This document shows positions 46,393-56,623 of a stretch of 64,000 nt of DNA, piece by piece. Position numbers and translations under genes: made by a program. The stretch's first letter is position 1. The number at the start of each line of letters is the position of its first letter. Source of the stretch: Agrobacterium arsenijevicii (GTDB lineage: Bacteria; Pseudomonadota; Alphaproteobacteria; Rhizobiales; Rhizobiaceae); assembly GCA_000949895.1 (NCBI GenBank), contig JWIT01000004.1:450791-514790 (forward strand), given 5' to 3'. The notes beneath the pieces are model-generated. The model saw nothing but the letters and a program-made list of their open reading frames with translations. It was not told the origin of the DNA and did no database searches.

Positions 46393-48126
46393 ATGCTGCG
46401 CCGTTTCTTCGCCTATTACCGTCCCTATCGCGGTCTGTTCATTCTCGATTTTTCCTGCGCGGTTCTGTCGGGCGTGCTCGAACTCGGCTTCCCGATGGCG
46501 GTAAAGGCCTTTGTCGACGTGCTGCTGCCGGGCGGTGAGTGGGGCATCATCCTTGCCGCCTCCGTCGGGCTGCTCGTCATCTATGTGCTGAATACCGGGT
46601 TGATGGCGACCGTCACCTACTGGGGACATATGCTCGGCATCAATATCGAGACGGACATGCGGCGTCTGGCCTTCGACCATCTGCAGAAGCTCTCCTTCCG
46701 CTATTTCGACAACCAGAAGACCGGCCATCTGGTCGGGCGGCTGACGAAGGATCTGGAAGAGATCGGCGAGGTGGCCCATCACGGCCCCGAGGATCTGTTC
46801 ATCGCCATCATGACCTTCATCGGCGCTTTCCTGCTGATGCTGTCCGTCAATGTGCCGCTGGCACTTGTCACCGCCGCCGTCGTGCCTGTCACCGCCTGGG
46901 TGACGAGCCGTTACGGCGGCCGCATGACGCAGAACTTTCGCGCGCTCTACGGTCGTGTCGGTGACTTTAATGCTCGTATCGAGGAAAATGTCGGCGGCAT
47001 GCGGGTGGTGCAGGCCTTCGCCAACGAGGACCATGAGCGGGCGCTGTTCGAGAAGGACAACCAGAAATACCGCCGCACGAAGCTGGATGCCTACAAGATC
47101 ATGGCGGCCAGCACTTCGCTCAGCTACATGAGCATGCGGCTGACGCAGATGATCGTGATGATCTGCGGTGCCTGGTTCGTGCTGCATGGCGGCCTGACGG
47201 AGGGCGGCTTCGTCGGCTTCCTGCTTCTGGTTGGCGTGTTTTTCCGTCCGGTGGAAAAGATCAATTCGGTCATCGAGACCTATCCGAAGGGCATTGCCGG
47301 TTTCCGCCGCTTCACCGAGCTTCTGGATACCGCGCCTGACATCGTCGATGCTCCCGATGCGGTGGAAGCGCCCTTGCTTCGCGGCGATATCGAATATCGC
47401 CATGTCGGTTTCGGTTATGCCGAGGGCAAACGGGTTCTCGAGAATATCGACCTGAAGATCAGCGCTGGCGAGACGGTGGCCTTTGTCGGGCCTTCGGGGG
47501 CGGGCAAGACGACGCTCTGCTCGCTGCTGCCGCGTTTTTACGACGTCACCAGCGGTGCAATCACCATTGACGGCATCGATATCAGAAAAATGAAGCTCGC
47601 TTCGCTGCGCAACCAGATCGGCATCGTGCAGCAGGATGTTTTCCTGTTCGGCGGCACGATCCGCGAGAATATCGAATATGGCCGGCTTGGCGCGTCGGAT
47701 GCGGAGATCATGGATGCGGCGCGGCGTGCGCGGCTGGATGGCGTCATCGAGGCTATGCCGCTCGGGCTCGATACTGTCATCGGCGAGCGCGGCGTCAAGC
47801 TCTCCGGCGGCCAGAAACAGCGCCTTGCCATTGCCCGCATGTTCCTCAAGAACCCGCCGATCCTCATTCTCGATGAGGCGACCTCGGCGCTGGACACGGA
47901 AACCGAAAGGGCCATCCAACAATCGCTGACGGAGCTTGCCAGGGGCCGTACCACGCTCGTCATCGCCCACCGGCTGGCGACGATCCGCGATGCTTCCCGC
48001 ATCGTCGTGGTGGACCAGACCGGCATTGCCGAAACCGGCGCCCATGCCGAGCTTTTGGCCGCCAAGGGCCATTACAGCCGCCTGCACGAAGCGCAGTTCA
48101 GCGGGCATCTTCCGGGTCTGAGCTAA
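46393..48126 (+). CDS. ABC transporter, fused permease/ATPase (MsbA-type exporter half)
   Basis: 577 residues: six N-terminal membrane helices followed by an ATPase domain. Walker A is GPSGAGKTT, the Q-loop region GIVQQDVFLFGG, signature LSGGQKQRLAIAR and Walker B ILILDEATSALD, with the switch His in VIAHRLATIRDA. It is a half-transporter expected to form a homodimer in the inner membrane. Substrate cannot be determined; lipids, peptides or drugs are typical. Divergent from the AI-2E gene. Confidence 0.96.
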   Translation: MLRRFFAYYRPYRGLFILDFSCAVLSGVLELGFPMAVKAFVDVLLPGGEWGIILAASVGLLVIYVLNTGLMATVTYWGHMLGINIETDMRRLAFDHLQKLSFRYFDNQKTGHLVGRLTKDLEEIGEVAHHGPEDLFIAIMTFIGAFLLMLSVNVPLALVTAAVVPVTAWVTSRYGGRMTQNFRALYGRVGDFNARIEENVGGMRVVQAFANEDHERALFEKDNQKYRRTKLDAYKIMAASTSLSYMSMRLTQMIVMICGAWFVLHGGLTEGGFVGFLLLVGVFFRPVEKINSVIETYPKGIAGFRRFTELLDTAPDIVDAPDAVEAPLLRGDIEYRHVGFGYAEGKRVLENIDLKISAGETVAFVGPSGAGKTTLCSLLPRFYDVTSGAITIDGIDIRKMKLASLRNQIGIVQQDVFLFGGTIRENIEYGRLGASDAEIMDAARRARLDGVIEAMPLGLDTVIGERGVKLSGGQKQRLAIARMFLKNPPILILDEATSALDTETERAIQQSLTELARGRTTLVIAHRLATIRDASRIVVVDQTGIAETGAHAELLAAKGHYSRLHEAQFSGHLPGLS

Positions 48127-48152
48127 ACAGCGGCGCGTTTTGCGCCGTCGCT

Positions 48153-48380
48153 TTAAAGCCAGTTCTCCGTTGCCCTTTCCTCTTTGATGCCGGTGTTCGG
48201 CTCGGGTTTGCCGGGATGGCTGGTGACGAGATAACCCATGGCGACCGCAGCGGCGACGATGAACAGCAGAACGATGCCGCTGATCGTCATCAACCAGTCG
48301 CGTGGCCTTCGCTGCGCCATGATATATTTCGGCCATCGGCTCGGCTGGTTCGCCACGCTGAATTTATTGCCGTGTCGCAT
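48153..48380 (-). CDS. Hypothetical single-span membrane protein
   Basis: 75 residues from ATG 48380 (GGGGAAG upstream). A polar basic N-terminus (RHGNKFSVANQPSRWPKY) leads to one hydrophobic helix (ISGIVLLFIVAAAVAMGYLV) and a charged tail. Unrecognised; the composition suggests an inner-membrane protein with a short periplasmic C-terminus. Convergent with the ABC exporter gene. Confidence 0.72.
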   Translation of the reverse strand: MRHGNKFSVANQPSRWPKYIMAQRRPRDWLMTISGIVLLFIVAAAVAMGYLVTSHPGKPEPNTGIKEERATENWL

Positions 48381-48567
48381 GAACTTCCCCGGATTATCGT
48401 TGCTTCGTGAAAGATAAACGCAGGCATGCGCACGGCTGTTCCGCAATGATGGGGCAGGGGCGATGACAAGGCCGTGAGGGGGCGGTTGATTGGCTGCGGG
48501 GTCCCGTTGCCTACTGGTCCGGGTGCGGCAGTCTCTGCCTTGTCCGCTGTCCGCCTCTTTCAGCTTC

Positions 48568-48681
48568 CGTCATTCCGGCCTTGAGCCGGAATCCAGCCGG
48601 CGCGCGTCCGCGTGGCGGAGAGGGCTCTTTTCAACTCAAAGACTTGGGCTGGCTGGATTCCGGCTCAAGGCCGGAATGACG
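48568..48681. repeat. Palindromic repeat family A, copy 2
   Basis: 31-bp arms (48568-48598 and 48651-48681) are exact reverse complements: the left begins CGTCATTCCGGCCTTGAGCC and the right ends GGCCGGAATGACG. Each arm holds its own small palindrome (CCGGCCTTGAGCCGG-like). The 52-base centre shares TCTTTTCAAC with copy 1. Confidence 0.92.
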
Positions 48682-48816
48682 AGGTAGGGGGCTCACGCCA
48701 CCAAATCATGACGTGTTGTGCCGGTGGTTGCATTCAAACCGAACGCTCTCCTGCGGCATCTGGTACCGCCATCCAGCCATGAGACTCCGCTTGCCAGTCC
48801 GCATCCTTTATGCGAA

Positions 48817-48834
48817 TGATTTGCAATTGCATCA
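48817..48834. promoter_or_regulatory. Candidate Mur/Fur-family operator upstream of mntH
   Basis: TGATTTGCAATTGCATCA is a near-palindrome with the perfect core TGCAATTGCA (48822-48831), 31-48 bases before the mntH start. In rhizobia and Agrobacterium manganese uptake genes are repressed by Mur, a Fur homologue, at AT-rich palindromes in this position. The assignment to Mur is inferred. Confidence 0.55.
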
Positions 48835-48864
48835 ACTCGACCTCCCATGCTGAAAGTTTAGAGA

Positions 48865-50190
48865 ATGGACAAGCCTGTCTTTGGATGGCGGCGGAATGGC
48901 GACGATCTCTCGCTGTCCGACGTTCACAGCTCGATCAAGATAAGCCCGAATGCCGGCACGTTTCGCCGGGCGATGGCGTTTTTCGGACCCGGATATCTCG
49001 TCGCGGTCGGTTATATGGATCCCGGCAACTGGGCGACATCGCTCGCCGGCGGCTCCAAGTTTGGGTACACGCTGCTGACGGTCGCGCTGATATCGAACAT
49101 CATGGCCGTCGTTCTACAGGCGCTCTGTGCCCGTCTGGCGATTGCTTCCGGCCGCGATCTGGCGCAGGCCTGCCGTGATGCCTATCCGAAGCCCGTGGCG
49201 ATGGTGCTCTGGCTGCTGGCCGAAATTGCAATCATCGCGACCGATATCGCCGAGGTCATCGGCACGGCGATCGGCCTCAACCTTATTTTTGGCATTCCGC
49301 TCGAACTCGGCGTCCTCATCACCGCGCTCGATGTGTTCCTGATCCTTTATCTGCAAAGGCTCGGCTTCCGCTGGGTGGAAGCGCTTGTTATCACGCTGCT
49401 CGGTGTCATCGCGGTGTGTTTTGCCATTCAACTGGCGCTGGCCGACCCTGATTGGAACCAGGTGATCCGCGGTTTTGCGCCGACGACGGAGATCGTCACC
49501 AATCCTGAAATGCTCTATCTGGCGCTCGGCATTCTGGGTGCGACGGTGATGCCGCATAATCTCTATCTGCATTCCGGCATCGTGCAGACGCGCGCCATCG
49601 GCGAGACGATTGCCGAAAAACGCGAGGCGCTCAAATTTGCGACGCTCGATTCGACCATCGCCCTGACGTTTGCTTTGGTCATCAACGCCGCGATTCTCAT
49701 TCTCGCAGCGGCGACCTTCAACAAAACGGGTCAGACGAATGTTGCCGAACTGGGCGAAGCGCATAGCCTGCTCGCGCCGCTGCTCGGCCTTGCGATTGCG
49801 CCGACGCTGTTCGGGGTGGCGCTTTTGTGTTGCGGCATCAACTCCACCGTTACGGCAACGCTTGCGGGCCAGATCGTGATGGAGGGTTTCCTGAAGATGC
49901 GGCTTGCTCCCTGGCTGCGCCGCCTCATCACCCGCGGCATCGCCATCATCCCGGCGGCGGGCGTCACCATCGCCTTCGGCGACAGTGGTACGGCTCAACT
50001 GCTGATCCTGACGCAGGTGGTCTTAAGCCTGCAACTGTCCTTCGCCGTCTTCCCGCTTGTCATGTTCACCGCCGACCGCGCCAAGATGGGCGAACTGTGC
50101 GCTCCGCGATGGCTCTCGGCGTTTGCATGGTTTATCGCGGTGGTGATTGCGGCTCTGAATGTGAAGCTGCTGTTTGATTTTGTGGGGTGA
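48865..50190 (+). CDS. mntH: Manganese transporter MntH (Nramp family)
   Basis: 441 residues with about eleven membrane helices. Metal-binding motifs of Nramp are intact: DPGN in TM1 ([15 protein letters not shown]) and MPH in TM6 ([18 protein letters not shown]). It imports Mn2+ with protons. In Agrobacterium this gene supports oxidative-stress tolerance and is the typical target of Mur repression; a palindrome at its promoter fits. Confidence 0.96.
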   Translation: MDKPVFGWRRNGDDLSLSDVHSSIKISPNAGTFRRAMAFFGPGYLVAVGYMDPGNWATSLAGGSKFGYTLLTVALISNIMAVVLQALCARLAIASGRDLAQACRDAYPKPVAMVLWLLAEIAIIATDIAEVIGTAIGLNLIFGIPLELGVLITALDVFLILYLQRLGFRWVEALVITLLGVIAVCFAIQLALADPDWNQVIRGFAPTTEIVTNPEMLYLALGILGATVMPHNLYLHSGIVQTRAIGETIAEKREALKFATLDSTIALTFALVINAAILILAAATFNKTGQTNVAELGEAHSLLAPLLGLAIAPTLFGVALLCCGINSTVTATLAGQIVMEGFLKMRLAPWLRRLITRGIAIIPAAGVTIAFGDSGTAQLLILTQVVLSLQLSFAVFPLVMFTADRAKMGELCAPRWLSAFAWFIAVVIAALNVKLLFDFVG

Positions 50191-50237
50191 GGGAAGGAGT
50201 CAGGCCGCGCTTCTATGGAGCGCGGCCGCCGTACCCA

Positions 50238-50912
50238 CTACTCTGCCGGTGGAGGTGGGGATTCCGGCTGTTCTCCGATGGAGGGCAGGTTAAAATCTTT
50301 ACGCGCCAGAACGCATAAACGATCCAAATGCGACATTATCGCATTCCCGGCACTAACGTGGCTGTTGGGATCATCTGACCACCGATACAACTGATCATCT
50401 CTAAGAGAAAGAACAGCAAAGTCATTTGGGCAATCTTGATATACGCGCCAGTTTTTAGCAACTAGCGTGAGTGAAGCCATTACGAGATTACCACTCAATT
50501 TCAACTTCGTGTTCCAAACGTGAACCGCAGTTTTTCGACCCGATAAATCGATTACGAAATCGGGTTGGAATGCCACGCGAAAAAGTCCACTGGGGCTGGT
50601 AAATATAAATGGATCGCAAAACGTTATCGCACCGGGATTTTCCTTAATCCATGCGCTGAATTTTTCGATACCTCGCGTTGCCGATTCCCGTTCAGGTTTT
50701 TGTACGATGGCAGAAACTGAACCTAACACCTGCTCAACGGAACCAGTTCCTCTGGCAAGTTGTTGAATGCCATTCCTCAAGCTTTTATGGAAATCATAGC
50801 CACCTTTTTTCGATGGGCGATGTCGATCGCGAACTGCCGTTTTTTGTGGTCGATCATTAAGGCAGATCATCCGCAAAAAAGCAGAAAACCCAAACGTCGG
50901 TATAGATGCCAT
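50238..50912 (-). CDS. Orphan protein, PD-(D/E)XK-like stretch
   Basis: 224 residues, unrecognised. It is poorer in GC and in typical codons than its neighbours. Residues ~105-140 contain FQPDFVIDLSGRKTAVHVWN, which has the spacing of a PD-(D/E)XK nuclease core, but the E-x-K half reads HVWNTK and lacks the acidic residue, so catalysis would be doubtful. The C-terminus is proline-rich (PESPPPPAE). Located alone between mntH and a small conserved gene, it looks horizontally acquired. The nuclease resemblance is by eye only. Confidence 0.65.
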   Translation of the reverse strand: MASIPTFGFSAFLRMICLNDRPQKTAVRDRHRPSKKGGYDFHKSLRNGIQQLARGTGSVEQVLGSVSAIVQKPERESATRGIEKFSAWIKENPGAITFCDPFIFTSPSGLFRVAFQPDFVIDLSGRKTAVHVWNTKLKLSGNLVMASLTLVAKNWRVYQDCPNDFAVLSLRDDQLYRWSDDPNSHVSAGNAIMSHLDRLCVLARKDFNLPSIGEQPESPPPPAE

Positions 50913-51078
50913 TTAGACACTCCTGGAAACAAAGGGTGCCAAGCTACTCGACTTTGATACTTAGATTCCTATAATTCGGTTTGCACGGTATAGGGATTAA
51001 GTCTCTTTGCCCCGCGTTGCATTGGCTTTCGCGGCGTGTCGTGGCTAAGTTGGCGCTTAGTCGCGACACTGCGGAACA

Positions 51079-51249
51079 CTAGCGTTCCTTCCGCACGCCT
51101 TTGAAAGGCGTCCCGTCTTTTTTCCCGTCCATGAACTTTCCATCCGGACCGCGTTTGGTCCAAGTTTCAGTTTGGGGGTTATATACCTGCGATCGGTCTT
51201 TCACTGCGCCGATGCGGCGTCCGTCGCCTTTTGGGGGATTTGTTGCCAT
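51079..51249 (-). CDS. Small conserved basic protein (56 residues)
   Basis: Starts at ATG 51249; the frame extends to 51321 but that part is not conserved-looking. The sequence reads as the widespread short family with KGDGRRIGAVKDRSQ, YNPQTETWTKR and a DGKFMDGKKDGTPFKGVRK end. I recall such proteins from many bacteria as unannotated hypotheticals, not a phage or defence gene. Basic, no membrane segment. It shares the AT-richer islet with the orphan gene. Confidence 0.72.
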   Translation of the reverse strand: MATNPPKGDGRRIGAVKDRSQVYNPQTETWTKRGPDGKFMDGKKDGTPFKGVRKER

Positions 51250-51448
51250 TTCAGTCTCTTTTACGTTTATCGAGTGCGCACAATGCGAATCACTCAATAA
51301 ATAAATACTGAGACTTTCCATTAAAGTAAATGGACATATTTATAGCTGTGGAAATATACCGGACTTATAGTCTGCGACATGGACAGTGTCAAGCTGTATT
51401 GACCACGAATATCTTGTTGATCGTTATCTTTATATATTGACTCAAAGA

Positions 51449-51486
51449 AAAAAATGGGCCGTTAAAATTTAACGGCCCATTTTCTA
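51449..51486. terminator. Bidirectional terminator after nrdJ
   Basis: AAAATGGGCCGTTAAA and its complement TTTAACGGCCCATTTT form a 16-bp stem flanked by A and T tracts. It lies just beyond the nrdJ stop and serves that gene on the minus strand. Confidence 0.9.
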
Positions 51487-51515
51487 CGCAATTATTTTTA
51501 ATTGTTTGACTATTA

Positions 51516-54500
51516 TCAAGAGCAACCGCTCGTCGCACCGCAAGTATCGCACTTCTCGCAAGTGCCATTGCGCACCATCGTGAAGTTCTGGCATTCCGAG
51601 CACATGTTGCCGGTATAGCCTTGCGCGATCGAGCGCATGCGGCGTTCGTTTTCCTTCTTCTTGGCTTCCGCCTTGGCCGATGCCGCGTCGGCGGCGGCCT
51701 TGTCGGAGAAGAGGGCGGTGGCGGTCTGCTTGGCTTCCTGCACCACGTCGTCGATTACCTCTTCGGCAATCTCTTCCGCCAGTTCCTTGGCGCGCTCTTC
51801 ATAATCGCGCTTGAAGGAGACGATTTCCGAGGTGGAGATGGCGACTGTCGGTTCCAGCTTGCGGGCGGCTGAGCCTGCAAAGGAGGTGACGTTGGCCGAG
51901 GCGCGGGCGGGGGCTGCCGTTGCCGAACCCTTGGGTTCGGAAGCGGAGCGTTCGCCTTCATTGCTGGAAACCAGCGTCGGCTTGTAACCGCGTGTCCAGC
52001 CGGTGGAGAGCAGGTTGGTCTTGCCTTCCTGGATACCCTTGCCGAGTGCCGTATTGGAGAAATCCGACGTATCGACATGGGCGAGATCGTGGCGGCCGAG
52101 ATAGGACACGGCGAGTTCACGGAACACGTAGTCAAGGATCGACGTGGCGTTCTTGATCGCGTCGTTGCCCTGCACCATGCCGGCCGGTTCGAACTTGGTG
52201 AAGGTGAAGGCCTCCACATATTCTTCCAGCGGCACGCCATATTGCAGGCCGAGCGAAATCGCGATGGCGAAGTTGTTCATCATCGCACGGAAAGCGGCAC
52301 CTTCCTTGTGCATGTCGATGAAGATTTCGCCGATGCGGCCGTCACCGAATTCGCCGGTGCGCAGATAGACCTTGTGACCGCCGACCGTTGCCTTCTGGGT
52401 GTAACCCTGACGGCGGTTCGGCAGCTTTTCACGCTCGCGGGAAACCCGCTCGATGACGCGTTCGACGATCTTTTCGGTGATCGTCACGGCCTGCTGAGCG
52501 AGCGGCTGCTGGATCAGTTCTTCGACCAGATCCTCTTCATCCTCGTCTTCCACCAGCGAAGCGTTGAGCGGCTGGGAAAGCTTGGAACCATCGCGGTAAA
52601 GGGCGTTGGCCTTCAGCGCCAGCTTCCAGGACAGCATGTAGGCTGCGCCGCAATCTTCAACCGTCGCATCGTTCGGCATGTTGATCGTCTTGGAGATCGC
52701 GCCCGAGATGAACGGCTGTGCCGCCGCCATCATGCGGATGTGGGATTCGACCGAGAGATAACGCTTGCCGATCTTGCCGCAGGGATTGGCGCAATCGAAT
52801 ACCGGCAGGTGCTCGTTCTTGAGGAACGGTGCTCCTTCCAGCGTCATCGCACCGCAGACATGAACGTTTGCCGCTTCGATGTCTTTCTTCGCAAAACCGA
52901 GATGGTCGAGAAGGTTGAAGCTGATGTCGGAAAGCTGCTCGTCGGAAACCTTCAGGGTGCCCTTGAGGAAGTCGGCGCCGAGCGTCCACTGGTTGAAGAC
53001 GAACTTGATGTCGAAGGCGCTTTTCAGCGCGGCGTTGACAGCTTCGATCTTCTCATCGGTGAAGCCCTTGGCCTTCAGCGAGGAGGGGTTGATGGCAGGC
53101 GCCTGGTTGAGATTGCCGTGGCCAACCGCATAGGCTTCGATCTCGGCGATCTGGCTTTCGGAATAACCGAGCGAACGCAGCGCATCCGGAACGGCGCGGT
53201 TGATGATCTTGAAGTAACCGCCGCCGGCGAGCTTCTTGAACTTCACCAGCGCGAAGTCGGGCTCGATGCCGGTCGTGTCGCAATCCATGACGAGGCCGAT
53301 CGTGCCTGTCGGCGCGATAACGGTGGTCTGGGCGTTGCGGTAGCCGTGCTTTTCGCCAAGCTCCAGCGCCTTGTCCCAGGCGGCGGTGGCGTGGGCGATA
53401 AGGTCCTGATCCGTGCAATCGGAATGGATGAGGGCAACCGGGTTCACCGACAGGCCTTCATAACCATAGGAAAGGCCATGGGCGGCGCGGCGGTGGTTGC
53501 GGATGACCCGCAGCATGTTGTCGCGGTTCGGCGCAAAGCCCGGGAAGGGGCCAAGCTCGCCGGCCATTTCAGCCGAGGTGGCGTAGGAAACGCCGGTCAT
53601 GATCGCGGTCAGCGCACCGGCAATGGCGCGGCCTTCGTCGCTGTCATAAGGAATGCCAGACGACATCAAGAGGCCGCCGATATTGGCGTAACCGAGGCCA
53701 AGCGTGCGGTATTCGTAGGAGCGTTCGGCAATCTGGCGCGAGGGGAACTGCGCCATCATGACGGATACTTCGAGAACGACGGTCCACAGGCGAACCGCAT
53801 GTTCGTAATCGGCGATGTCGATGCGCTTCGTTGCCTGATCCTTGAACTGAAGCAGGTTCAGCGAGGCAAGGTTGCAGGCCGTGTCATCAAGGAACATGTA
53901 TTCCGAGCACGGGTTCGAAGCACGGATGGAGCCTGCTGCCGGCGAGGTGTGCCAGTCGTTCATGGTCGTGTTGAAGTGCAGGCCGGGGTCGGCGGACGCC
54001 CAGGCGGCGTGGGAAATCTTTTCCCAGAGGTCGCGGGCCTTCAGCGTCTTCATGACCTTGCCGTCCTTGCGGGCGGTCAGGTTCCAGTCGCCGTCATTTT
54101 CGACAGCGCGCAGGAAGTCGTCCTTCAGCGAGACGGAGTTGTTGGAGTTCTGGCCTGAAACCGTGAGGTAGGCTTCGGAATCCCAATCCGTGTCGTAGGT
54201 CTTGAACTGGATGTCCTTGTAACCCTGTTCGGCGAACTGGATGACGCGCTTGACGTAGTTTTCCGGCACCATGTCCTTCTTGGCAGCGCGGATTTCGCGC
54301 TTCAGGGCAGGGTTCTTGGCCGGGTCGAAGCAATCGCCATTGTCAGCCTCGCAATTGACGCAAGCCTTCATGATTGCCTTGAGATGCTTGGCGACGATCT
54401 TGGAGCCGGTGACGAGCGCGGCCACCTTCTGCTCCTCGTTCACCTTCCAGTCGATATAGGCTTCGATATCGGGATGGTCGGCATCAACGACGACCATCTT

Positions 54501-55334
54501 GGCCGCACGACGGGTGGTGCCGCCGGACTTGATGGCGCCAGCTGCGCGGTCACCGATCTTGAGGAAGCTCATCAGGCCGGAGGACTTGCCGCCGCCGGAA
54601 AGCTTTTCGCCTTCGCCGCGCAGATAGGAGAAGTTGGAGCCGGTGCCGGAGCCGTATTTGAACAGGCGTGCTTCACGCACCCACAGGTCCATGATGCCGC
54701 CTTCATTAACCAGATCGTCTTCGACGGACTGGATGAAGCAGGCATGCGGCTGCGGATGCTCGTAAGCGGATTTGGACTTGGTCAGCTTGCCGGTGAAGGG
54801 GTCGACATAGAAGTGGCCCTGGCCGGGGCCGTCAATGCCGTATGCCCAATGCAGGCCGGTGTTGAACCATTGCGGGCTGTTGGGGGCAACGCGCTGGGTG
54901 GCGAGCATATAGGCAAGCTCGTCGCGGAAGGCGAGGGCATCTTCCTCGGTGGAGAAATATTTGCCCTTCCAGCCCCAGTAGGCCCAGGTGCCGGCCAGAC
55001 GGTCGAAAACCTGGCGTGCATCGATCTCGGAGCCGTAACGCTCGGCTTCCGGCAGCTCTTTCAGGGCCTTCTCATCGGCAACCGAACGCCAGAGGAAGGA
55101 AGGAACGTCGTTTTCCTCAACTCGTCTCAGCACCTTCGGCACGCCGGCCTTGCGGAAATATTTCTGCGCCAGAACGTCGGTGGCAACCTGGCTGAACTGC
55201 GTGGGAACGTCGATATCCGCCAGACGAAACACGATGGATCCATCCGGGTTCTTGATTTCACTGACGGCCTTGCGGAAGTCGATTTCCGCATAAGGCGATT
55301 GGCCGGGCTTCGTGAAGCGGCGTTCAATGCGCAT
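51516..55334 (-). CDS. nrdJ: Vitamin B12-dependent ribonucleotide reductase (class II)
   Basis: 1272 residues, a full-length single-chain class II enzyme that makes deoxyribonucleotides using adenosylcobalamin, with or without oxygen. Catalytic features include [20 protein letters not shown] with active-site cysteines and [20 protein letters not shown]. The C-terminus carries a zinc-ribbon-like cysteine cluster ([21 protein letters not shown]) that probably delivers reducing electrons. A candidate NrdR box lies upstream. No B12 riboswitch was recognised. Confidence 0.98.
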   Translation of the reverse strand: MRIERRFTKPGQSPYAEIDFRKAVSEIKNPDGSIVFRLADIDVPTQFSQVATDVLAQKYFRKAGVPKVLRRVEENDVPSFLWRSVADEKALKELPEAERYGSEIDARQVFDRLAGTWAYWGWKGKYFSTEEDALAFRDELAYMLATQRVAPNSPQWFNTGLHWAYGIDGPGQGHFYVDPFTGKLTKSKSAYEHPQPHACFIQSVEDDLVNEGGIMDLWVREARLFKYGSGTGSNFSYLRGEGEKLSGGGKSSGLMSFLKIGDRAAGAIKSGGTTRRAAKMVVVDADHPDIEAYIDWKVNEEQKVAALVTGSKIVAKHLKAIMKACVNCEADNGDCFDPAKNPALKREIRAAKKDMVPENYVKRVIQFAEQGYKDIQFKTYDTDWDSEAYLTVSGQNSNNSVSLKDDFLRAVENDGDWNLTARKDGKVMKTLKARDLWEKISHAAWASADPGLHFNTTMNDWHTSPAAGSIRASNPCSEYMFLDDTACNLASLNLLQFKDQATKRIDIADYEHAVRLWTVVLEVSVMMAQFPSRQIAERSYEYRTLGLGYANIGGLLMSSGIPYDSDEGRAIAGALTAIMTGVSYATSAEMAGELGPFPGFAPNRDNMLRVIRNHRRAAHGLSYGYEGLSVNPVALIHSDCTDQDLIAHATAAWDKALELGEKHGYRNAQTTVIAPTGTIGLVMDCDTTGIEPDFALVKFKKLAGGGYFKIINRAVPDALRSLGYSESQIAEIEAYAVGHGNLNQAPAINPSSLKAKGFTDEKIEAVNAALKSAFDIKFVFNQWTLGADFLKGTLKVSDEQLSDISFNLLDHLGFAKKDIEAANVHVCGAMTLEGAPFLKNEHLPVFDCANPCGKIGKRYLSVESHIRMMAAAQPFISGAISKTINMPNDATVEDCGAAYMLSWKLALKANALYRDGSKLSQPLNASLVEDEDEEDLVEELIQQPLAQQAVTITEKIVERVIERVSREREKLPNRRQGYTQKATVGGHKVYLRTGEFGDGRIGEIFIDMHKEGAAFRAMMNNFAIAISLGLQYGVPLEEYVEAFTFTKFEPAGMVQGNDAIKNATSILDYVFRELAVSYLGRHDLAHVDTSDFSNTALGKGIQEGKTNLLSTGWTRGYKPTLVSSNEGERSASEPKGSATAAPARASANVTSFAGSAARKLEPTVAISTSEIVSFKRDYEERAKELAEEIAEEVIDDVVQEAKQTATALFSDKAAADAASAKAEAKKKENERRMRSIAQGYTGNMCSECQNFTMVRNGTCEKCDTCGATSGCS

Positions 55335-55954
55335 GGTTTCCTGTCCTCGTCCATTGGGCGCCCGGTGAAGGGCGCAAAAATCCGGTCCAGCCGTGCGGAC
55401 TATGCGCGCAGCCGGTTGTTGCCGTTCTGTAAGGGATGTTCATCCTTGGATGTGATCCCTGTATCTCGTGGCTTATTCGGCTGCAAGCATAGTGTGGAAT
55501 ACTAAATATAGTATCAACAGCTTCCTGCCGCCAGTCCCCGCGTCATGTTTTTGGCGGTATCCGCAAGGCACGCAAAATCCACCGGCGAACCGCCCCCTGA
55601 TGGTCGGGACGCCCCTTCTAGACTTGCGAACTGAGATTGAAAGGAACCGGCCTCGTTACTTTCCGGTCCGTTGCCGCCGCAACATAACTGTCACTTTCCT
55701 CCCGCGGCATAGATTCGTCAAGACATAGATTGAAACCGTTTTTTAACCACAAGATATTGTGTGCAGTGCCTGTGGAAAACGGGGATAGCAAAAGCGTTCA
55801 AAAAAATCAGTGACTTGGCGCGGAACTTTGAAGCTTGTGCGAGGCTGGTTTCCGCAGCGGAAAGCAAAAACCCAGCATTTCCGGGGTGAGGCATAAAGGC
55901 GACACTGCGGTTTTTCCGTATTTTTTTGCCGTTGTCAAAAAAGCGATTCCACAC
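55335..55954. other. Intergenic region upstream of nrdJ, downstream of gpt
   Basis: About 620 bases with no gene. The left part (55335-55530) is the nrdJ leader and promoter, including the NrdR-box candidate. 55730-55950 is richer in A/T and homopolymer runs; a minus-strand frame here (55718-56116) has no coding signal. Confidence 0.55.
55499..55514. promoter_or_regulatory. Candidate NrdR box upstream of nrdJ
   Basis: ATACTAAATATAGTAT agrees with the NrdR consensus aCACwAtATaTwGTGt at 13 of 16 positions. A weaker half-site ATAGTGT lies at 55489-55495, about two helical turns away. NrdR represses ribonucleotide reductase genes in many bacteria, usually through paired boxes. Confidence 0.6.
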
Positions 55955-55984
55955 AAAAAAGCCGCCCCGAAGGGACGGCTTTTC
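55955..55984 (-). terminator. Rho-independent terminator after gpt
   Basis: On the minus strand AAAAGCCGTCCC-TTC-GGGGCGGCTTTTTT forms a 9-bp stem (one G-U) with a T tract, 29 bases beyond the gpt stop. Confidence 0.9.
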
Positions 55985-56012
55985 AGGCCTGTTTTTTGGC
56001 GGCGGCGAGCAA

Positions 56013-56510
56013 TCAGCCGCGCGATCCCTTGGCGATCGGCTCCTGATAGGTGAAGCCCATGTCCCACGGAAAATAGATCCAGGTGTCCTGGCTGACCTCG
56101 GTGACGAAGGTGTCAATGGTCGGAACGCCCTTCGGCTTGGCGTAAACGCAGGCGAAATGCGCCTTCGGCAACATTTCGCGCACTTCCAGCGCCGTCTTGC
56201 CGGTATCGGTCAGATCGTCGACGACCAGCACGCCTTCGCCGCTATCGGCCATCAGCTCCGGCGCCACGCCCTTCAGGAGAACGGTGTCGCCCTGGTTGAC
56301 GTAATCGTGGCGGGTGGCGATGCAGACCGTATCGATCATGCGGATGTTCAGTTCGCGGGAAATAATCGCCGCCGGCACGAGGCCGCCGCGGGTGATACAG
56401 ACGATCGCCCGGAATTCTTTGTCGAGACCGGCAAGACGCCACGCAAGTGCGCGGGCGTCGCGGTGGAACTGATCCCAGGATACGGGAAAGGCTTTATCGG
56501 GAAGGGACAT
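56013..56510 (-). CDS. gpt: Xanthine phosphoribosyltransferase
   Basis: 165 residues from ATG 56510; longer in-frame starts at 56522 and 56570 are possible but give no extra homology. It salvages xanthine and guanine to XMP and GMP using PRPP. The PRPP-binding loop is [14 protein letters not shown], and the early [13 protein letters not shown] is the purine-PRTase motif; ATRHDY and PWDMGF are also family-specific. Confidence 0.94.
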   Translation of the reverse strand: MSLPDKAFPVSWDQFHRDARALAWRLAGLDKEFRAIVCITRGGLVPAAIISRELNIRMIDTVCIATRHDYVNQGDTVLLKGVAPELMADSGEGVLVVDDLTDTGKTALEVREMLPKAHFACVYAKPKGVPTIDTFVTEVSQDTWIYFPWDMGFTYQEPIAKGSRG

Positions 56511-56623
56511 GTCGTCTACCATCTGGTCAAAATTGTCGATGGCTTTGGCTAATAGCCGCAAGACCTGCAAAAAGGCAAGCTTTCCGCGCAGGATCTTGCG
56601 GTTTCATCCACCTTTGCAGGTCT

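Larger units (their letters stand above)
48381..48864. other. Intergenic region with repeat and the mntH promoter
   Basis: 484 bases. It holds a perfect copy of repeat family A (48568-48681) and, at its right end, the operator-like palindrome upstream of mntH. Nothing else was recognised. Confidence 0.6.

Noticed and set aside
46243..48336. 697-codon frame antisense to the ABC exporter
   Set aside because: His/Asp/Arg-rich shadow of a clear ABC transporter, extending past both of its ends.
52077..54158. 693-codon frame antisense to nrdJ
   Set aside because: Antisense shadow of a highly conserved enzyme, without start signal or recognisable domain.
55335..55530. Cobalamin riboswitch before nrdJ
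   Set aside because: The leader was read for the conserved B12-box sequence and none was found.
55718..56116. 132-codon minus-strand frame upstream of nrdJ
   Set aside because: Runs through the gpt terminator and into gpt in another frame; no coding character.
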